Positions 1-11,233 of a stretch of 64,000 nt of DNA are shown here, one piece after another (positions within the stretch are counted from its first letter, which is position 1; each line of letters starts with the position of its first letter). Source of the stretch: Toxonevra muliebris (Eukaryota > Arthropoda > Insecta > Diptera > Pallopteridae); assembly GCA_963691655.1 (NCBI GenBank), contig OY829329.1, forward strand, positions 22,991,883-23,055,882. The letters are read 5' to 3'. The notes below the pieces were generated by a model. That model had not been told where the DNA came from. It worked only from the letters and a program-made list of their open reading frames with translations, and ran no database searches. The position numbers and the translations under genes were made by a program.

Positions 1-590
1 ATTAAAAATTTTGGTCGGGATTTTCATTCGGCTTCTGGTCAGAATTTTAATCTGATTTTTGGTCAAACTTATGGTCTATGTATGTTTGGTTTAACTTTTG
101 ATTTTAATTTGAAATTCTTTTGGTTTTTGGTCAAACTTATGGTCTATGCATGTTTGGTTTAACTTTTGATTTTAATTTGAATTTTTTTTGGTATTAATCA
201 TTATCTGAATTTCGGTATTTTGGTCTAAAATTGATTTGAATTTTAGTCTGGTTTTTGGTTTAATTTTGAGTCAAAATTTCGGTTTAATTTGGTATTAGTT
301 TTAATGTTGGTCTAAGTTTTACTCTGATTTTTGGTCTGAATTTGATCTGAATTTTATTTTGAATTTTGATCTGAGTTTCAGTCTGGTTTGGTAGGATAAT
401 TTTTGTTCCGAATAAGGTGTCTTTTTGGTTTTAATTTTGTTTTGAAATTCTATTTGATTTTTAGTTTGAATTTTGGTCAGAAATTCCGGTTTGATTTTCC
501 CTCCAAAATTCAGTTTGAAATTTTTATTTTTTTTACTGTGGTCTGAACTTCAACCTGAATTTTAATTTGAATTTATTTTAAATCTTGGTC
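1..590. repeat. degenerate 12-bp repeat array (GGTCTGAATTTT-like)
   Basis: The whole stretch is variations on a unit close to TTTTGGTCTGAA (GGTTTGAATTTT, GATCTGAATTTT, TTCGGTTTGA), with no gene-like ORF. Positions 61-128 and 129-196 are a nearly exact tandem duplication with a 68-bp period, so parts of the array duplicated recently. Related blocks occur at 1023-1900 and 51350-51740 in the same orientation, and at 4200-4690, 4820-5180, 18900-19630 and 22440-22610 in reverse complement. Confidence 0.75.
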
Positions 591-1022
591 TATTATTATT
601 TGAAGGAAGGACGACTCGAAAGTCAGGCACTGCGACCTATAAGACCTATTGTACCAAAGCCCCAAGAAAGAAAGGAAGAGAAAAAGAAAAATAGATAAGA
701 AAAATACCCAAGCCAAGAATTGAACTCGGGCCTCCAGAGACAAAAGTCTGGCACTCCGCCACTAGACCACAGTGGCGATGGTGGGACCTACAGTTTAACG
801 CCGATTCCGAACGGCTGTGTGGCAATTTTTTATCAGCTCTGTGGTTTTGCCATTACCAGCCAAGATGTGTACTTGTACACATTCTTATAATTCTCATCCG
901 CTTCATATCGATAGTGAATATAAGAAGTTTATGAGAATTAACCACAGACCATGACGGGAATCGAACCCGCAACCTTCTGGATGAAAGTCTAGTGCACTAT
1001 CCACTAGACTATCGAGGTCGTC
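591..1022 (-). mobile_element. tRNA-derived dimeric SINE, copy 1
   Basis: This 432-bp repeat is a close relative of 24645-25085. Read on the minus strand it opens with a 73-nt tRNA-like module (1019-947) containing GGTTCGATTCC, a perfect B box, and TAGTCTAGTGGATAGTGC, an A-box-like D arm. Its anticodon-loop region, CTTTCAT, resembles tRNA-Glu(TTC). A second tRNA-like module lies at about 778-707, with a GTGGTCTAGTGG A-box region and a weaker B box (GAGTTCAATTC). The element ends in an A-rich tract and an AAATAATAATA tail. No convincing target-site duplication was seen for this copy. A tandem pair of tRNA pseudogenes is an alternative, but the shared tail and the second copy favour a SINE. Confidence 0.8.
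947..1019 (-). other. tRNA-Glu-like module of the SINE (Pol III promoter-like)
   Basis: This is the 73-nt head of SINE copy 1. The minus strand carries an A-box-like segment and an intact B box GGTTCGATTCC inside a five-base T-arm stem (GCGGG / CCCGT, one mismatch). The ends pair only partly (GACC with GGTC, then mismatches). That makes it a tRNA-derived promoter rather than a credible working tRNA gene. Confidence 0.65.
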
Positions 1023-1900
1023 AAAACTAAGTCTAACTTAATTTTAATTCGAACGCCTGAATTTGATTTGAATTTTGATCTGTTCTCGGTTTGATTTTTT
1101 GAACGAAATTTCAGAAAAAAAATTTATTTGATTTTAGCAAAATGGGAGAATCTCTTCAAGCCTTAATTAATTTCAAAAAATTCAGGACCCTTCTTAAAAA
1201 TTCTGAATTTTGGTTTGAGTTTAATCTAATTTCTTATCTGAATTTGGTTTAAATTTTAATTTTGGTCTGAATTTCTGATTCTAGATTTGAGTTTCATTTA
1301 AATTTTGGTCTGAATACTCCATCCTATTTTTGGTTTATTTTTCGATCAAAATTTTTTTGGTATAAATTTCGATAAAAATCTTGATATTTGATTTAACTTT
1401 TAATTTGCACTCCTTTTGGTTTCAATCATGATCGATCTGATTTTTGGTCTAAAACTGGTTTAAATTTTTGGTTATTTGAGTCAAAATCTCGGCCTGGGCT
1501 TAATTCGGTCTCCTACTAGTCTTAGTATTGGTCTGATTTTTAATCTGACTTTGGTTTTAGTTTCACTTTTAGTCTGAGTTTCAGTCTGATTTTGGTTCCA
1601 AATTCGGTCAAAATTTAAAGCAAAATTCTGCTTTAAGTTTTGGTTTGATTTTCATTTGGGTTTTTGGCCAATTTTCCTTCTGATTTCTGGGTATGTATGT
1701 GGGCTAACTTCGGGCTAGAATTTCGTCTCTTTATGGGTCTTTATTTTAATCTGAAGTTCAGGTGGGTTTTTGGTATGAAATTGGTTAGAATTTTGGTCGG
1801 ATTTTTGACTTGGTTTTCCATCCAAATTTCGGTTTAATTTTTAATCTCTTTTTATTCTTGACTATGGCCTGAGTTTTAGTTTAGATATGGTTTAAATTTT
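1023..1900. repeat. degenerate GGTCTGAATTTT array, second block
   Basis: Same 12-bp family and orientation as 1-590, resuming directly after the SINE. The SINE therefore appears to have inserted into the array. No coding potential is visible. Confidence 0.65.
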
Positions 1901-2129
1901 AGTAGCAAACAAAGTCAGAGGTCAATAAATCTATCAACTTCTGCCAAGATGGGTAGCATGATTATAAAACAATAGAATAAATTTCCGTCTCTGGATCCGC
2001 GTGTTGATTTCGATAGAATTTTTTCCTCTGAAAATAAATTTTCGCTATCGAAATTGAGAAAAACTAATGGTTTATAAAACCTGCAGACTTTTGAGATTGC
2101 AATTGCAAAAAATGTGGTTCTTGAAAGAT

Positions 2130-2360
2130 TCTAACACTATACAAAACTAAAAAAATTTCTGAGTCCTCATATGGTTTTTCTGAAGTGGTTTTCGCAGCTG
2201 ATCACGAATCTACAAAAATTTTTTTCGGGTCTGGTCGAACTTTGATGATATCGAAAAACGGTAAAGTAGGGGTACTTCGAAAAAATTTTGTTTTTGATTT
2301 TTTGTGTTTTCTATACGTTTTATGAGTTTTCACAATGTTTTCAATATCTCTATTCAGTGA
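2130..2360 (+). repeat. dispersed repeat, inverted relative to 7590-7990
   Basis: The segment shares blocks in reverse complement with 7740-7965: TGGTTTTTCTG, GCTGATCA.GAATCTA.AAA, TTTTTTTCGGG...GGTCGA, TTGTGTTTTCTA..C.TTTTATGA.TTTT.ACAA.GTTTTCAA. It is an unclassified dispersed repeat with no ORF. The rest of 1900-2850 holds nothing else I recognise. Confidence 0.55.
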
Positions 2361-2853
2361 AGATATTTGGAATCAAATCCGTAATTCTGGGTTATGATTT
2401 CAAATATTAGTAGCTTATATAGGATTATTGAAAGATTAAGAACTATCACTAAGATCACTGATGAGGAATTGTGGCGGATTCCGAAACGGCCGTCAGATTT
2501 ACCCGTCTCTTTAAACATTATTGTTGTGATGACTACATTTGTTCATTAAGCCTGTTTATATATAACTACAAATAACGAAATTAACTTAAGCCATGACTTT
2601 GAAAATTAACCTCTAGATTTAATTTTCATAGTCTCCTAAAAACTGTCAAAAAAAAAACAAAAAAAAAATTCAAAACAAAATTTAATCTTTTCAGATTTCA
2701 ATATTGAGAATCAGCTGGTGCGAGTAATTTGATTTAAGCTCTCAAAAACTAAACGGAATTGTTAATCAAATTGAACTGTGAAGAATATAAATAAAAAAGT
2801 GGATATTCTGTGACTATTCTCATGTTAGTTTGAATTCATTTTAAAACCACTTA

Positions 2854-3014
2854 CAGTAATCCCCGATTAATTGAACCCGGTTTAAAAATGTTTATCGTTT
2901 AAATGCGCCAAATATTTCATAATTTTAGATCAAATTCGACGGATAATTGCATTTTTCGGTTAAATGAATTAGAAATTGTTAATTTTCATCAACGCAATTA
3001 AGCGAAACTTACTG
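2854..3014. mobile_element. Tigger/pogo-like MITE
   Basis: This 161-bp element begins CAGTAATCCCCGATTAATTG and ends with the inverted match CAATTAAGCGAAACTTACTG. TA sits immediately outside each end (2852-2853 and 3015-3016). CAGT ends with TA duplication and a CG-TTAAT motif are typical of Tigger/pogo-group MITEs. It is too short to encode a transposase. Confidence 0.65.
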
Positions 3015-3016
3015 TA

Positions 3017-4200
3017 AGCTCCTAGGAAATACCTTTAACATTCAGTTATAGATAGTTATAGATAAACTTGTATCCACAATTGTCAATGTAATACAAATAT
3101 TCAATTCATTTGACATTTATTTCTTTTACATTACATACGAGTAGTTAGTTAGGAAAAGTGTAAACGTTAAATTGAGTTGAACTATATAGTGATTGATTTA
3201 TGATAGTTACATGTGCAACATGCATTCTACTGTCACTCTTATGACTCTTCTGCCATCAGTATCATTATGCCATAAACTAAGTATACAAATAAATATAGCA
3301 ATAAATATAGAAACTCACTCATAGGTATGTAATATTACATTTAAAGGTTCAAAGACTTGCCTACTAAATAATACAAATACAAATATGTATGTGTCTCTCA
3401 AGTCTAAATCAACCGATTGCATACCTAGTTGCGCTACACTTTTTCACACATTCCAATTTTATGAGCCATCCACACACACTGTGGTCTGCAAACATCGCGT
3501 TTCACTTTTTATAACTCGACGACGACTCAGCCCAACCAACAATATATTTTTTTTTTTATTAGATTTATGACTTTTTATCGCATTATTTTCGTATTTTCTT
3601 TTTTTTATTTTTCCTCGTAAGCAAATTATATAAAAATAAATCAATGTTGATATTAAAACTCTTTAAGATCGATAATTCTCTATAAATGTCACGTTTTTTA
3701 TATGATTGTTTTCTGCTGTTGTTGTTTTTGTAACGATTATTTCTACGAATGATAGTGATAATGGATATGTAGGTACACTCACTATAGGTACTTAGCTAGA
3801 TATTTGTAAGTAGGTAATAATCTAAGTATTTAACAATAATATTTACAGAATTAATCAAGAAAAAAATAGAAGAAATATTGATCCCTTTTTAATTCCTTTA
3901 ATCGGATAATCAGTTGTCCGCACTCGTAAATGTCATACTGCTAAATGAGGGTCTCGTTATCTGTGACATGGTGCATAAAGCTGGTGACATAAAATGTATT
4001 AATTTTACTGTCATATTCCTGGTTTAATAAACTATTCATCATATTAGATTATGCCAAATATTGTTAAAGTATAGTCGAGTTGTTTTTAAACACTTTCCGA
4101 GATTGATCTTCAAACAAGTTGGAATAATAAAACTTCATCAAAACTGAAAATTTTCAAAAGCACTCGGGATCAATTATATTATCAAAGCAAAAACCATATT
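3017..4200. other. AT-rich non-coding stretch
   Basis: Only short ORFs are present, with no recognisable domain, splice pattern or repeat structure. I see nothing to annotate. Confidence 0.6.
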
Positions 4201-4690
4201 CAAATCCCAGATCCAGACAAAAAATCTGTACAAAATTCATATCGAAATAGATCAAAATTAAAACAAAAAATTTGACCAAAAATTAAACCAAAAATCAGAC
4301 CGAATTTTCGACCAAAATTATGGCTAAGAGGAGAGTAAATTCGGACAAAAATTTAAACCAAAATTAGACAGCAATTTATACCAAAATTCAAAGCGAAATC
4401 CATGCCAAATTTAAACCTAAATCAAACCAAATTCAAATTAACAATAAAGCCAAAATAAAAGACCAAATATCAGAGCTAAATTTAGGTAAAAAATCAGACC
4501 GATATTGTGATGGAAAATAAGGCCGAAATTCAAACCAAAATTCAAAGTAAAATTCATATAAATAATCAGACCGAAATTCAGACCAAAATTCAAGTCGGAA
4601 ATTCAAACTAAAATTAAACCAAATTGAAGGACAAAAGAAGATTACAATCATAAACAAAACAGTCAAAACAAAGCGATTTTCTAATCAAAA
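4200..4690. repeat. degenerate 12-bp array, reverse orientation
   Basis: The block reads AAATTCAGACCAAAATTCAAACC, the complement of the array at 1-1900. It produces a spurious minus-strand ORF rich in Phe-Trp-Glu-Phe, which is repeat translation and not a protein. Confidence 0.7.
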
Positions 4691-4701
4691 TTCAGACTTA
4701 A

Positions 4702-6072
4702 CCCAGTAATGCTTAGTGATGACATATGTCACCGTTCCTGAGCCAGGTTCAAAAAAATATTTTTTTCTCAAGTTACTTTCTTATCTATCTATTTTTGTTC
4801 CCGTTCGTCCTTAATCGGTTAAATTTAGATCATATTCAGAAAACAGACTAAAATTCAAACAAAATTGTAGTCAAAAAATCAGACTGCAATTTGGACCAAA
4901 ACTTAGACTTCGAATCAGTCCAAAAATCAGACTGCAATCCGGATAAAAAATCCGACCGAAATTTAGACCCAAATACAAACTTTAAATCAAACCAAAATTC
5001 ATTTTAAGACCGAAAATCAAACTGAAACTGAGACTAAATTTAAAACCAAAAGTATACGAAATCAAACGGACATTAAGATCAAAATTCAAACTAAACTCGG
5101 ACCGAAATTTAAAACCAAAAGTATACGAAATCAAACGGAGATTAAGATCAAAATTCAAACTAAACTCGGACCGAAATTCAAACTAAGTCTCTTTCATTTC
5201 TGTATAAATATATTTCCCACAACATGAATGCGGAAAACATGGCCTAGCTCCTAAATGGACTGTTGTGCCATAAAAAAAGATCTGAACCTCATTCTGCATT
5301 CAGCCTAGAAAGGTTAAATTGCCTATAGTTTAGTAATAAATATGGAGGGAACTCGATTCTTCCCGATAGTCTGAAATTTTCACTATTGGATCCAGAGTTT
5401 TCCAAAGGGCGGACTTTAACTTTTTCGTCCTTTTAAACATTTTTTTTTTAAAATAATATATGAGATTTTCATCGGTAAGGGGGGAGGTTAGTGGTTTAAC
5501 TCAAAGCCCCCTCTTCGATCCGCTAGCAAAAACTCGTATTGACTTTCCAAGTTATACTTATGATTTGAGAACCATTTTTGAGCTAATTATTTCGGGTAAA
5601 TTTTCTAGTTGCGGGACAAGTAGACAGACTAGATTGGCTTGAAATTTAGAAATGAAACCTAGAATTTATTGAGGCTGAGTAAAGTCTAACTTTGCGACTT
5701 TTCTGGCATATAAATCAACAGCCAAAAATGAGCAGAGACGGGACAAGTGTACTTAGGGTAATGGGGGGTCGCTGAGTCCGAATCCGTGGTCAGTTTTGCT
5801 CTGCTACGTCACAATTTTTTATTGACATAAAAATTTTTAAAATTGAAAAATCAAAAAAATTAAAAATGCAGTTCATATTTTTTTTCATCAAAACATCCAT
5901 TTTTACAAAAAAAAAAAATTTTCGATTTTTTTATTTTTCAACTTGAAAAATTTTAAAAAAAAATTTAAAGTAGATAGATCAAGAAAGTAACTTGAGAAAA
6001 AAATATTTTTGAAACTGGCTCAGGAACGGCTCAGCGACAAGGTGCCATATAGCACCGCTAGGCATTACTGGG
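4702..6072. mobile_element. piggyBac-like non-autonomous element (TTAA target)
   Basis: TTAA flanks both ends (4698-4701 and 6073-6076). The element starts CCCAGTAATGC and ends GCATTACTGGG. The terminal arms stay similar for about 100 bp (4702-4795 against the complement of 5967-6072), including GTTCCTGAGCCAG and TTTTTTTCTCAAGTTACTTTCTT. TTAA targets and CCC-starting termini are hallmarks of piggyBac. The 1.37-kb interior encodes no transposase and includes a block of the 12-bp array (4820-5180). Each arm has a short subterminal palindrome (TGACATATGTCA on the left, GGTGC...GCACC on the right). Confidence 0.75.
5036..5173. repeat. two-copy 69-bp tandem duplication
   Basis: 5036-5104 and 5105-5173 are nearly identical; the one difference I noticed is GGACATTAAG against GGAGATTAAG. 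The duplication lies in the 12-bp array inside the piggyBac-like element. Confidence 0.8.
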
Positions 6073-6076
6073 TTAA

Positions 6077-7585
6077 GCTAACAACGAGATAAAAGTGAAC
6101 GATGATAACAACGATGAAAAAAATTACGAAAAAATAAATTTAAAAAAAAATTTTTAAGTTAAAAAATTTTAAAGTTAAAAAATAAAAAATTTTAATGTCG
6201 TATTATTTGTGCCGTTCTTACGCTGAGATATCAATTTATTTCACTTTTGCTCTTATAAAAATTTTAACCCGTTTTTGCTCTGAGATTCTCATATGTGAGT
6301 TGGCGTAAACGTATTAATAAAAAAAATGGTATAAAACAATATTTCTTACAATGTAAACGTTATCATTCATAATAATTATAAATGGACGCAAAAAATATTT
6401 CTTACGAAATAAAAGTTATCGACAACGTAAAAAACAATTTAAACTCATAGATATGAAGACTTGGATCCGCAGGTGTACGAGAATAATTTCAAATTTCAGA
6501 CTAAAAGTACTTTAGAGTTTCGTTTGATTTTGTATATCAATCAAAAAGGAGGGTGAATACCTTTATTACAGAATCAATCGTGGCAGTTCCGAATTCGTAG
6601 CAACCTACATTTGCAAATCCGAAGAATTCGTATACTGGGATCCTATTGAAGTCGAATTTAGTTAGTGTTGAAGGCCAATACATATTTCGTAATCTTAGAC
6701 AACGAAATCGTATTTTTTATAGACTGATTCAGGAATAGAAGCGATTTTTGTTGAAAAAATTTACATTTAATTTTATTTTTAAATTATTTTACTGCTGTTG
6801 GTTGCTGTAATTTACTTTACAGCACACTTCTTTTGCAGACTACAGACTACAATTACCTATAAACATGAATAGATGTGCATATTTAGGTATGCAGTGTATA
6901 AATATAGGATATATGGCGTAATTGTATAATAAAAATAAATATTCATAAATATGGCCCAGATTTCGGAATCAACCATTGTCGTTATAAATATTTTCTACAT
7001 AATTTTTATAATTTTACGAGCAATTCTATTTGTTTTTATTTTTTTTTATTTTATTTTCGTAAGAGTTAAATTTGGGGTCTGCTGCTACAAATAATTTACA
7101 ATAGCAATTGTATTCACGACAATCGCATTTAATAACAAATAAATTCCCTTCAGATATCTAAAACAAATCTTAACAACTTACTTCACCTACATATCTACAT
7201 GATTGGTAAAAAATATACGAGTGAGTAGTTATTTTTGGTTAGTTTGTATATTACCAGGCGATTATTATTAATTGAATTGTTAAGTTGAATCGAGTGGTGT
7301 GATTTAAAATATAAAACTATTTTGTTTATTATTATTTTCTTACGAAATTTTTAAGATTATTTCGTTAGCCACACGAGTGAGTGAGTTGTGATATACGGAA
7401 AATAAATTAGGTACATAAAAATATATTTGAATTGTTAGTCTTCGAAGGCGGTTTTGAAGACTTAGAAATGCTCTACAGTTATTGTTATAAATGGTGGTTA
7501 GTTTTTGGAAACGTTTCACGTTTAGAAATTGAGCAGCGGGCAAGGTCATAAAAGAAAAGCGGAAGAATATTGGAAGTTTTCAAAA
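6077..7585. other. AT-rich non-coding stretch
   Basis: No gene, splice signal set or transposon end was recognised. ORFs here are under 70 codons and of random composition. Confidence 0.55.
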
Positions 7586-7589
7586 GTCA

Positions 7590-7990
7590 ATATATTTTTT
7601 TTGAATTTTTTTTTTTTTGTTGAAAACGTTGTAAAAACTCATAAAACGTGTAGAAAACATGAAAAGATCGAAAGAAATTTTTTTTTTCCCATGTATCCCC
7701 CATGATCATGAATTTTTTGCAAAAATATAGTCAGAAAAAGATTTTTTTTTTAAATTTCTTTTTTGTTGAAAACGTTGTAAAAATTCATAAAATGAGTAGA
7801 AAACACAAGAAATTTAAAAAAAAATAATATTTTTTCTCACCTTACCATTTTTAAAAAATCATAAAATCATCGACCTGTCCCGAAAAAAATGTTTATAGAT
7901 TCATGATCAGCATAGAAAACAACTCCAGAAAAACCATTTGAGAACTCCGAAATTTTTTTTTAGCCCCATTTTGTTGTATAGTATGATCAA
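7590..7990 (-). repeat. dispersed repeat, inverted copy of 2130-2360
   Basis: The reverse complement of 7740-7965 aligns with 2130-2360. Positions 7600-7690 and 7745-7830 also repeat each other directly (TTGTTGAAAACGTTGTAAAAA.TCATAAAA.G.GTAGAAAACA), so this copy is internally duplicated. No ORF. Confidence 0.55.
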
Positions 7991-8989
7991 CCACTGGATT
8001 AAATTCAATCTTCAAAGTGCGGACTCTATTTAAAGGAAAACGTCTGGAAGTAAATCTCGAAAAAATAAGTAGAAGAATTTTGTCACGATGTAATAAAAAA
8101 TTTCACCCTAAGGTTTTACTATTGGTTAGAAAAGTTGAGTCAAACCTTAGGCTAATAATACCTAATACTCGGATCTTTAATAAATTTAATGATATCTACC
8201 GCTCTTCTATTTTTCCAACCCCGTATTAGTTACAACCTTTCAATCTGAACTGAATATACCTCAAACTCTGTATGTATGGCAAACAAAATACTTGCAAATG
8301 CCAATCATAAATCGTTGTTAGTCTTTCGAATCAATCTGGCAATGTAGTCAGTGCAAAGTTTCATTTATAAATTAAATTTTTTTTTTTCGTTTTTGCAAAT
8401 AATAATTTATGAGTAATAATGCTTGAATTGACTGTAAATTGTTTTGTGTTTGATTTAGTCGCTGTGATAAAAAAAAAAATAAAACAAGCACAACATAAAA
8501 AAAAAGAAAAAAAATATAAAAAAAAAGAATATTCATTATTATTTTTATTATTATTAAAAAGAAGTTTAAATAATTTAGACCGAAATGGTGTTGCTGCTGA
8601 AATTCTTGAGCGTTAACTCATCTTCATTTTGACAGTTTTATGATCGATTTGTCGTTCGTTTTAATGAATGCGTGATTTGTCATTTTATTTTATTTTTTTA
8701 TACCGTTGATTGTCATATTCTAAAATGTTTTTGTCTTGATGCGTGGCGCGTTGAAAGAAATGAATCTTTTTTTAACTTTTATAAATTAATTTGTATTATT
8801 TTAGCAATTATCAGTCATTATCTTTGAAGAATTCATTCTAACTACTTCTCTAACTACTACATACATAGTTTTGATTATGATTTAAATTTAAATTGTCAGT
8901 TAGGCACGCGTTGATTTTTATCTAAATTTTATGAGTCAATTAATGAGAATTTGGAGGAGTAACTGAGTAAGCGTTTGAATATTTAAGTA

Positions 8990-9645
8990 ATTAAACTTAT
9001 AAAGGGTTTTTTCCATTAGGGACATAAAAATTTCGTATCTTTATATGAACGCACCTTTAAACTTTTTTAATGAACTGTCAATGTCAAAAGGTTAGTTAAA
9101 GTCAACATTTTCATCATGGTTAAGTTCACGAACCAGCAACGTTTGGAAATTATTAAAAATTACTACCGAAATTCTGAGTCGGTGGTCGCCACTTTAAGAG
9201 CGCTTACTCCAATTTTCGGTCGTAATACCGTGTTACCGTCAATAGAGAGCGCTATTGTGTTATGTTGGAAGATTATTTGTGGCCAGAATTGGATGAACTT
9301 GACATCAACGATATGTGGTTTCAACAAGACGGTGCCACTAGCCACACAGCACGCGTTATAATCGATTGATTGAAAGGCAAATTCGGTGAATGTGTTATCT
9401 CGAGAAATGGTCCAGTGGAATGGCCGCCTCGTTCATGCGATCTAACGCCATGGATTTCTTTTTATGGAGCTATATCAAGTCACTGGCCTATGCCAACAAG
9501 CCAGCAACTTTAGACGAACTCAAAGACAATATCAAACGCGAAATTGCAAACGTTCCGGTCGAATTGTGTGCCAAAGAATCGATCGCTGTAAACGGCTCGT
9601 GGTGGTCATATGACCGAATTCAAATTTCAATCATAAAATAAATTT
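8990..9645 (+). pseudogene. DD41D-type mariner/Tc1 transposase remnant, internally deleted
   Basis: The sequence opens with an N-terminal helix-turn-helix of the type often annotated DUF4817 (VKFTNQQRLEIIKNYYRNSE, then TLRALTPIFG) from ATG 9116. It then jumps, after a deletion and frame changes, to the catalytic end: MWFQQDGATSHTA near 9310 (second Asp) and WPPRSCDLTP near 9425 (third Asp region). I count 41 residues between the catalytic Asp of QQDGA and the later Asp, which fits DD41D elements. The middle of the catalytic domain with the first Asp is gone, and a stop interrupts the frame after VIID. It is non-functional. A diverged relative lies on the opposite strand at 25510-26117. Confidence 0.75.
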
Positions 9646-9898
9646 GAATTCGATGGTTTTGCCAATGCCTACCAATAATAATTCTCATTTACTTCATATC
9701 GATAGGAATGTTGTAGGTTATGATAATTAATTACCAGATCATGACAGAAATCCAACTAAAACCAAATCAACGTCTTGATGAGTATGCCTCCCGAGCCCAC
9801 CGCAGTTACTCACCAAATTGGCCGTCGTGAGAATGATCACTTTGGTTAAGTCCAGCCCACCCACAACTCTAAACTAAGTAACTCTCTAGAAGTATATA
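9646..9898. other. short spacer between mariner-type elements
   Basis: No gene was recognised. The sequence GTTTTGCCAATGCC.ACCAATAATAATTCTCAT...CTTCATATCGATAG loosely resembles the linker of the SINE family (865-912), so a SINE fragment is possible. Confidence 0.4.
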
Positions 9899-11146
9899 AG
9901 GAGTAAGATCGAAAAAATCTTAACATATATAAAATTCAATAATTTTTAAACGGTTTATCTTAGAGTTTTAATTTTTTTTTTATTTAATTGATAATATTTT
10001 ACAAATTACAGAAAAATATAACTTTTATAGTTCTAACCACTATTTATGAACTCGTGGACCTTTTTAGAGATTAGAGATTTGATAGTTGTTTCAGACACCT
10101 TTTTGAAAAAGTTTGCCTATCTCCTTTTAAAATCTTCCATATTTTGGGACACCTTTTTTGTGCTCTTTAAGTTTCTTTTCATAAGAGCCCAATATCTCTC
10201 CACTGATCTTAGCTCCGGACAATTTGGAGGATTGGCCTCTCTTGGTACAAAAACTATGTTATTACTTTGGTACCACTCCAGAGATTTCTTGCCGTAGTGA
10301 CATGATGCCAAATCGGGCCAAAAATATGTGGACACATTGTGCTCTCTTATGAAACGAATTAGTCTTTTTTTCAAACATTCTTTGATGTATATTTCGGTAC
10401 TTATAGAGCCCACTGTAACAAATGACTTGCTTCTTTAGCCGCAACTGCATATAGCTTGCCGTACCACGAATTTTTTAGGAAATTTTATCTGCTTTTGGAT
10501 TCTAAATTGTTCTTCGACATTTCCTCGAGCATCAGCAACATAAAAATTTTGACCCGGAAGCTGCGTAAAATCTGCCAGTACATACGTTTCGTCGTCCATT
10601 ATACAACATGAATATTTTTGTATGAAATTCGATTTCCTGTTTCTGTCTGGAACTTTTTGGACTTTGTATGTTTTCAAACCTGCATTGGCTTTAACTTTTC
10701 GCACCAAATAGTCAGAGCACTGGGCTAGCCGTGCAGCTTTTCTACCAGATGTGTTTGAAGATCTTTTCAATATGCTTTCTATTTTCTTGGCTTCCCAATA
10801 TCATGTGGTCCTTGTTTTCTTCCCGAACCAGGTTTCCTATCGATGGTCAAATTCTCCTGAAACTGTTTAATAACACTGGAAACAGTTTGACGGCAGACCT
10901 TAAATTCTTTGGCCAATTTTTTGTTGGACCAATTTGGATTTTTTTAAAAAATTTTTAAAAATTTTAAGACGTACTTCTTTTTCTTCACTCATTTTGCTCA
11001 AACTCACATAAATCAACATGTTTGTCATTAAAAATAACAACTGAAATATTTTTCAAAGATAGTTTCATCAAAGAAATTTTTAAATTTTACACCCAAAAAA
11101 AATTATTAGGTAAAACGTGTGTTAAGATTTTTTCAATCTCACTCCT
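9899..11146 (-). mobile_element. mariner-like element (DD37E-type) with intact terminal inverted repeats
   Basis: This 1,248-bp element has a TA at each boundary (9897-9898 and 11147-11148). The left end AGGAGTAAGATCGAAAAAAT and the complement of the right end AGGAGTGAGATTGAAAAAAT match at nearly every base over about 28 bp. The interior carries a broken transposase on the minus strand. The size is typical of mariner/Tc1 elements. A fragment of the same right end is at 39780-39922. Confidence 0.88.
10117..10993 (-). pseudogene. DD37E-type mariner-like transposase, frameshifted
   Basis: Reading right to left, ATG 10993 starts an N-terminal helix-turn-helix (RQTVSSVIKQF, then the linker DRKPGSGRKQGP). 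After frame breaks the catalytic core follows: MDDETYVLADF (first Asp, near 10600), then YFWPDLASCHYGKK (second Asp, near 10320) and NPPNCPELRSVERYW (Glu, near 10210). I count 37 residues between the second Asp and this Glu, consistent with the DD37E (ITmD37E-like) group. At least two frame disruptions split the gene. The element's termini survive, so it was probably mobile recently in evolutionary terms. Confidence 0.85.
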
Positions 11147-11233
11147 TATGCTAAGTTTTGTTAAAATTGGGCCATTACTCGCAGAGATATCGTGAATTAA
11201 AACAAGTTTATCCGGAAGAAAAGTGCAACTATA

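Noticed and set aside
947..1019. Functional tRNA-Glu gene
   Set aside because: The acceptor stem pairs only partly, and the module is the head of a repeated SINE with a second tRNA-like unit and tail.
4433..4666. 77-codon minus-strand ORF rich in Phe-Trp-Glu-Phe
   Set aside because: It is a translation of the 12-bp repeat, whose period is a multiple of three and keeps the frame open.
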